NCBI GenBank assembly: GCA_023416585.1
Contig: JAEZHM010000154.1
Coordinates: 1-64,000, forward strand
DNA from: Bacillota bacterium
Lineage (GTDB): Bacteria > Bacillota > Clostridia > Christensenellales > Aristaeellaceae
Direction: 5' to 3'
DNA length: 64,000 nucleotides
Shown here: positions 59,570 to 64,000 of the stretch, piece after piece
Position numbering within the stretch: position 1 is the stretch's first letter
Layout: the number at the start of each line of letters is the position of its first letter
Made by a program: the position numbers and the translations under genes
Notes under the pieces: generated by a model
The model's database searches: none
What the model was told of the DNA's origin: nothing
What the model saw: only the letters and a program-made list of their open reading frames with translations

Positions 59570-60642
59570 GGATGTCCCTCCTTCGGAATGGAGATGAAGA
59601 TATGAAACCCCTTATCTGTAGTGATCAGAATGCGGCCGTTTAGGTCTGTCACCCTGCTTGTCATGTTGGCGATGCCTATGCCGCCGGCTGCTTCGGGAAG
59701 ATAAACGGAATTCTTTCCATTGTCGCGGATGTCAAGCTGGTACAACGCCGGATGCTCCCGAACAGTGACGGAGACCTGTGTGGCACTGGAATGCTTTAAA
59801 ACGTTGGAGAGCGCCTCCTTTACCACGGCTACGAAAGCGTATTTGATCCTCTTGTCGGGATTCGTTTCCACATCGTAATCCAAGGTTGTACTGCAGAAGG
59901 TAAAGCTGCGGACAAGGGATTGAAGCTCTTCCTGAAGGTCAACAGACTCGTCGTGAAGCCCATGGACGCTTTGGCGGATACTGTACATCCCCTCGGAAAG
60001 CGTGTCTTTCAAGGTGCGCAAGGGCTCGCGGATGGAATCTGTCTGGGGAGTGGCCAGCAGTGCACCCAATTGCAGCATGGCACTGGATAAAAGATGGCCC
60101 ACATTGTCGTGTATTTCCCTGGCAATGCGGTTACGCTCCTTGAGCATGGCAGTATGCACCTGCTCATCCTGATGAAGGCGTAATTCACGGTTGGTATTTT
60201 CAAGCCGGATGGAAAGCTCTGCCGTGCTGTCCCTAAGACGATTGTGGTTCTCCGTCAGGCGGAGGTGGCTCACCGACCTGCCCTTAATATAAACAGCCAT
60301 GACTGAAAACAGAAGGAGCAGCACTGTCCAGTGAAGGCCCAGGGCTGGAAAAGCCAGGATCAGCGGCGGGGGCAAGAGCAAGGCAAACCAGACCTGTCGC
60401 GTGAGGAATACATCATATAAGCATAAGGGTACGAAAAACAAATAGGAAGGTTCCCATAAGCTAAAAAGAAGGATCAGGCATAAGCCTCCGCCCTTGAGCC
60501 AGGGGGAGTTTTTGAAGCTGTTAGCGGCGCTTGCTGCCACGGCTGCAAGAAACGGTGCGGCCAGCATGGGGTCTGTGCTGTGCAGCAGCCCCATGGAAAG
60601 GCAGCATACCAGGATAAAGCCCTTGTCTATAAGCTCGTACAT
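59566..60642 (-). CDS. DesK-type sensor histidine kinase
   Basis: A 358-residue kinase. The N-terminal about 150 residues hold four to five TM helices. The HisKA_3 domain has RNRIAREIHDNVGHLLSSAMLQLG with the phospho-His in EIHDN, and the C-terminal ATPase domain has VVKEALSNVLKHS and GGIGIANMTSRV. Few extracellular residues are present, so it is likely an intramembrane sensor like DesK or LiaS. The start at 60642 follows AAAGGGGG; a longer frame runs back through the promoter. Confidence 0.92.
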   Translation of the reverse strand: MYELIDKGFILVCCLSMGLLHSTDPMLAAPFLAAVAASAANSFKNSPWLKGGGLCLILLFSLWEPSYLFFVPLCLYDVFLTRQVWFALLLPPPLILAFPALGLHWTVLLLLFSVMAVYIKGRSVSHLRLTENHNRLRDSTAELSIRLENTNRELRLHQDEQVHTAMLKERNRIAREIHDNVGHLLSSAMLQLGALLATPQTDSIREPLRTLKDTLSEGMYSIRQSVHGLHDESVDLQEELQSLVRSFTFCSTTLDYDVETNPDKRIKYAFVAVVKEALSNVLKHSSATQVSVTVREHPALYQLDIRDNGKNSVYLPEAAGGIGIANMTSRVTDLNGRILITTDKGFHIFISIPKEGHP

Positions 60643-60668
60643 AGCCGTTCCCCCTTTCGCTAATTTCC

Positions 60669-60697
60669 ATTTTACGCTATTTTTTGTGGGTGCACAA
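60669..60697 (-). promoter_or_regulatory. Promoter of the DesK/NarL-type two-component genes
   Basis: On the minus strand TTGTGC (60692-60697) and TAAAAT (60669-60674) are 17 bp apart, 27 bp before the start codon. Confidence 0.65.
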
Positions 60698-60809
60698 GAT
60701 AAAAGCAGGTCTTGTAATATGACATTTGTCATGATGGAATTGGATGTCCCTCACTATAAAGTGCTTGTTAAAAAGGCTACAATGATCACGAACAAGGAGG
60801 GGAACACAC

Positions 60810-61742
60810 ATGGTAATTTCCATCAGCAATCTTGTAAAGCGTTACGGCGATCTGATCGCGCTGGATCATTTCAACCTTCAGGTGGCAGAAGGGGAAATCT
60901 TTGGTCTCCTGGGCCCCAACGGATCCGGCAAGACCACCGCCATCAACTGCCTGCTTTCTCTTTTAAAGTACGATAAGGGGGACATCCGAGTTTTTGACAA
61001 GCCTATGACGCCGGAATCCTACGATATCAAGCGGGATATCGGCATCGTAATGCAGAATGTGGCTGTGTTCAATGAACTGACCGTTCAGGAAAACATCGAT
61101 TATTTCTGCGGCTTGTATATACAGGACAAGGCCAAACGGGCCGAACTTGTGGAGGAAGCGATCGATTTTGTGGGGCTTAAGGAGTTCCGAAAATTCTTCC
61201 CCAAGAAGCTAAGCGGCGGCCTTTTGCGCCGGCTGAACATCGCCTGCGGCATTGCCCACAAGCCCAAGCTCATCATCCTGGATGAACCCACCGTGGCGGT
61301 TGACCCCCAGAGCCGCAACAGTATCCTGGAGGGAATACAGCGCTTGAACAGGGAAGGAGCCACCATTGTGTACACCTCCCACTATATGGAGGAGGTGGAG
61401 CATATCTGCACCCGCATCGCCATCATGGACAAGGGGCAGGTGATAGCCCTTGGCACCAAAGAAGAATTGAAATCCATGATCAAGGTGGGGGAAAAGGTCA
61501 CCGTCGAGGTATTGGACCTTAGCAACACCGCCCTGGAATGCATCCGCGCGCTGCCGGGATTGAATTCCGCAGAGTATGACAGCCGGGAACTTACGGTGAA
61601 GTTTGTAAACGGCAGCCGCAATCTTGTTCACCTTCTGGACTGTCTGAAGGATAACAATGTTTCTTTCGGCCAGGTGTACGCTGTGCTGCCCACCCTCAAC
61701 GATGTTTTCCTGGAAATCACGGGAAAGCAGCTTCGGGATTAG
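60810..61742 (+). CDS. ABC-2 type exporter ATP-binding protein
   Basis: A 310-residue ATPase of the CcmA/DrrA class. Walker A is LLGPNGSGKTTAIN, the Q-loop lies in IGIVMQNVAVF, the signature is KKLSGGLLRRLNIACG (LSGGL, where LSGGQ is more usual), and Walker B is LIILDEPTVAVDPQ, followed by TSHYMEEVE. The C-terminal 80 residues are the extension typical of this group. An AAGGAGGGG site precedes its start. It forms an operon with two permease genes and is divergent from the DesK/NarL system, which probably controls it. Confidence 0.93.
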   Translation: MVISISNLVKRYGDLIALDHFNLQVAEGEIFGLLGPNGSGKTTAINCLLSLLKYDKGDIRVFDKPMTPESYDIKRDIGIVMQNVAVFNELTVQENIDYFCGLYIQDKAKRAELVEEAIDFVGLKEFRKFFPKKLSGGLLRRLNIACGIAHKPKLIILDEPTVAVDPQSRNSILEGIQRLNREGATIVYTSHYMEEVEHICTRIAIMDKGQVIALGTKEELKSMIKVGEKVTVEVLDLSNTALECIRALPGLNSAEYDSRELTVKFVNGSRNLVHLLDCLKDNNVSFGQVYAVLPTLNDVFLEITGKQLRD

Positions 61743-61754
61743 GAGGAAATTGAT

Positions 61755-62891
61755 TTGTTCCGCCATGTATTTGCTTACCGGCTGAAGTATCTTTTACGCA
61801 ACCGGGAGATGGTTTTCTGGACGCTTCTCTTTCCAATTCTTCTATCGGTGTTTTTTAGCCTGGCGTTTGCCAACCTGTATACTGCCGAAACATTCATGAA
61901 AATCCCCATTGCCGTTGTAGACAATGAGGCGTACCGGTCTGATACCGTGCTCCGCAGTGTGCTTAAGTCCGCTTCCTCGGGGGATGATGCGTTGTTTTCC
62001 TTAAGCGTTGTAAGCCTTGACAAGGCCCGTGAGATGCTTAATACCAATGCTGTTGTGGGCTATGTGGATGCGTCGGGCGGGCTGCACGCGGTGGTGGCCG
62101 CTTCAGGCCTTAATCAGACGGTTTTGAAATCCTTCCTGGACGGCTATATGCAAATGAGCAAGACAGCCCAAACGCTTTTGAAGCAAAACCCGACCGCGGT
62201 CTTTACTGGGCTGTTAAACGATCTGAACACCCAGAGATCGTATACCAAGCCCTTAAGCGGTATGCCCAAGCCCGAAACACTGCTGGCCTACTTCTATGCC
62301 TTGCTGGCTATGACCTGCATGTACGGCAGCTTCTTTGGCGCTCAGGAGGTCATGGATATACAGGCTAATCTGTCTATGCAGGGTGCCAGAATCAGCGTTG
62401 CCCCCGTCCACAAATTGAAGGTGTTCCTGGCTGGTTTGTCCGCCGCCATGCTCATACAGTATTGCGAAATGCTGATCGTAATAGCCTTCCTGCGCTTTGC
62501 GCTGGGCATCGATTTTGGCCATCAGACAGGCTATGTGCTGCTGCTTAGCTTTGTGGGCAGCATGATGGGTATCACCTTTGGCGCGGCGGTGGCCGCCATC
62601 GGGCGCAAGAGCGAGGGTGTTACTACGGGCATCCTCGTTTCCGTCAGCATGATCCTTTCGTTTTTCTCCGGGCTGATGTTTGTGGAATTGAAGTATATCG
62701 TAGCCAAGGCTTTCCCGCCTGCTGCCTATATCAATCCGGCCACGCTGGTAGCGGACGGCTTCTATGCCTTGTACTATTATGAAGATCACGGTCGGTTCTG
62801 GTTAAATGTTGCGCTTCTGGCCGCTTTCTCCATGCTGTTTTGCTTGCTTATCTACCGAGCCATAAGGAGGCGCAAGTATGCAAGTCTTTAA
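61755..62891 (+). CDS. ABC-2 type permease, first subunit
   Basis: A 378-residue membrane protein with TM1 near the N-terminus (MVFWTLLFPILLSVFFSLAF), a large extracytoplasmic segment of about 170 residues, and five C-terminal helices, ending in the family block GLMFVELKYIVAKAFPPAAYINPATLVADGFY. The start is TTG 61755 with AGGAGG 8-14 nt upstream. The 3' end overlaps the second permease gene by 14 nt. Together the two permeases form a heterodimer with the ATPase. Confidence 0.88.
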   Translation: MFRHVFAYRLKYLLRNREMVFWTLLFPILLSVFFSLAFANLYTAETFMKIPIAVVDNEAYRSDTVLRSVLKSASSGDDALFSLSVVSLDKAREMLNTNAVVGYVDASGGLHAVVAASGLNQTVLKSFLDGYMQMSKTAQTLLKQNPTAVFTGLLNDLNTQRSYTKPLSGMPKPETLLAYFYALLAMTCMYGSFFGAQEVMDIQANLSMQGARISVAPVHKLKVFLAGLSAAMLIQYCEMLIVIAFLRFALGIDFGHQTGYVLLLSFVGSMMGITFGAAVAAIGRKSEGVTTGILVSVSMILSFFSGLMFVELKYIVAKAFPPAAYINPATLVADGFYALYYYEDHGRFWLNVALLAAFSMLFCLLIYRAIRRRKYASL

Positions 62892-64000
62892 GGTTTACTT
62901 CAAGGTCATAAGAAGCAACCGCGGGCAGCTGATCATGTACGTGATGATCTTTCTTCTGATGACCTTTCTGGTCTCAACTTTTTACTCCAATGTATCAACG
63001 CCGCAGAAGGCTTCCTTCTCGGTATCCAGACCTAATGCCGCCATTATCAACGAAGATGAATCAAGCGCCCTTGTGAAGGGGTTTACAGAATACTTTTCTG
63101 AGCACGTATCGCTTCAAAGTATGTCTGGCCGGGGCGACGCGCTTAAGGACGCTCTGTTCTTCCACTCGGTGGAGTACGCGGTGAAGATTCCCAAGGGGTT
63201 CACCGAAGCTTTCATGAAAGGCGAGGATGTTTCGCTGGAAGCTGCGGGCACGCCGGATTCCACCAATGCGGTCTTTTTGCAGACACTGGTGGATAGATAC
63301 TTTGCTACAGCCGCGCTGTATGTTAAATACGGAAGAGGATATGACCAGGCTATGCTTGCGCAGCTTGTGCGTGCCGACCTTAACAAAACGGCGCCTGTGT
63401 GGGTGGAATCTTCCACTCCCGTACGGCCCAATGAAGGACAGCATCTGTATGTGTTCAACTATATGTCATACACCTTGTTTGCTGTGCTGATCCTTGGTGT
63501 AACCACGTTTATGCTTTCATTCAACGAAACGGATCTGAAGCGTAGAAACCTTTGTGCGCCGATCCGTTCCGCCAGCATGAACCTTCAAATGTTTCTGGCC
63601 AACATGGTCTTTGGCACAGTCTGCTGGGTGCTGATGTCTGGTTTGGGTGTGGCTATTTACGCGAAGGAAATGATCTCCATTCAGGGCCTTTGGCTGTGCC
63701 TGAACGCCTTTGTGTTCATGATCGCGTGCCTTGGCATCAGCTTTCTGTTGGGTACGCTCATCAAAAAGCGCAATTCCCAGGCGCCGCTGCAAAACACGCT
63801 CACGCTGGCCTTCAGCTTCTTAAGCGGCGCGTTTGTGCCCCAGTTTATGCTGGGAAAGACAGTGCTCACCATTGCCAGCTTCACACCAACCTACTGGTAT
63901 ATCAAGAGCAACCATGCTATCACCGCCCTTTCAAGCTTTTCCTTGACCAATATTGCCCCGGTGCTGTTCAACATGCTGATCGTGCTTGGGTTTGGAGCTG
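62878..64000 (+). CDS. ABC-2 type permease, second subunit (partial, runs off the edge)
   Basis: The frame starts at ATG 62878, after AAGGAGG, and stays open to the end of the window (374 codons, no stop seen). The N-terminal TM helix (LIMYVMIFLLMTFLVSTFY) is followed by an extracytoplasmic domain of about 170 residues and a helix at TLFAVLILGVTTFMLSF, then more helices (LMSGLGVAIYA, MIACLGISFLLG, TLAFSFLSGAFVPQFM). It has the same plan as the first permease and is its probable partner. It is missing only a few C-terminal residues of a usual about 400-residue protein. Confidence 0.88.
   Translation, partial: MQVFKVYFKVIRSNRGQLIMYVMIFLLMTFLVSTFYSNVSTPQKASFSVSRPNAAIINEDESSALVKGFTEYFSEHVSLQSMSGRGDALKDALFFHSVEYAVKIPKGFTEAFMKGEDVSLEAAGTPDSTNAVFLQTLVDRYFATAALYVKYGRGYDQAMLAQLVRADLNKTAPVWVESSTPVRPNEGQHLYVFNYMSYTLFAVLILGVTTFMLSFNETDLKRRNLCAPIRSASMNLQMFLANMVFGTVCWVLMSGLGVAIYAKEMISIQGLWLCLNAFVFMIACLGISFLLGTLIKKRNSQAPLQNTLTLAFSFLSGAFVPQFMLGKTVLTIASFTPTYWYIKSNHAITALSSFSLTNIAPVLFNMLIVLGFGA

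Noticed and set aside
60754..60783. Promoter for the ABC exporter with TACAAT at 60778
   Set aside because: The -35 at 17 bp (TATAAA) is poor and another A/T-rich -10 is possible nearby, so no precise call is made.
1..64000. tRNA and rRNA genes
   Set aside because: No tRNA cloverleaf with CCA-type end or TTCGA loop in context, and no rRNA-like sequence, was seen by eye; a tRNAscan run would be decisive.

Overview
The window looks like a chromosomal segment of an anaerobic, spore-forming Firmicute of the class Clostridia. The evidence is a complete spoIIAA-spoIIAB-sigF operon, a Val T-box leader, pta-ackA acetate fermentation genes, a two-subunit class I (Fe-S) fumarase, sigma-A promoters and purine-rich Shine-Dalgarno sites. 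Base composition is balanced to slightly GC-rich by eye. I saw no rRNA, tRNA, CRISPR array or transposase gene. Genus and species cannot be read from the sequence.

Layout. 1-5751: the end of a probable yidC, jag/khpB, an orphan DapA-family aldolase, a small two-gene operon (a DUF6530-like protein and a degenerate GIY-YIG protein), a nitronate monooxygenase-like flavoprotein and tmcAL. 5854-16653: mostly plus-strand housekeeping genes (pta, ackA, yceD-like, rpmF, T-box, valS, folC, rsmH, rsmI, fumarase alpha and beta). 15899-17691: a repeat-rich stretch that splits the fumarase genes and includes a TIR-bounded, MITE-like element. 17182-22824: a GNAT protein, a secreted PepSY-like protein, a Nudix hydrolase, the sporulation sigma-F operon, an Eis-like acetyltransferase and a DMT transporter. 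22885-28402: a minus-strand operon with a MacAB-type exporter, an OmpR-type two-component system and a small (p)ppGpp synthetase. 28744-33072: the rhamnose genes rhaA-rhaD-rhaB with a divergent DeoR regulator and palindromic operator candidates.

33207-46439 is a near-complete de novo purine operon, purE-C-F-M-N-O-(AICAR formyltransferase)-D-L-B, followed by a MIF-like tautomerase. Its promoter is bracketed by two PurBox-like sites and followed by a structured leader. The usual bifunctional PurH is replaced by a PurO-type cyclohydrolase plus a separate formyltransferase.

48076-56337 is the most interesting region. It holds recognisable parts of a flavin-based extracellular electron transfer (FLEET) system like that of Listeria: EetA (NusG domain II), EetB (Gx transporter-like), a UbiA prenyltransferase (DmkA-like), a duplicated PplA-like lipoprotein, a polyprenyl diphosphate synthase (DmkB-like), Ndh2 with a DoxX-like membrane tail, and an RnfG-like FMN-binding protein with a clear flavinylation motif. 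Ndh2 carries an unusual triple 18-residue repeat whose DAVSSAT core resembles the flavinylation consensus. No ApbE/FmnB transferase is visible here.

56533-64000: a LarA-like protein, a methyltransferase behind an attenuator that overlaps a 52-codon leader ORF, a DesK/NarL-type two-component system, and a divergent ABC-2 exporter that runs off the right edge.
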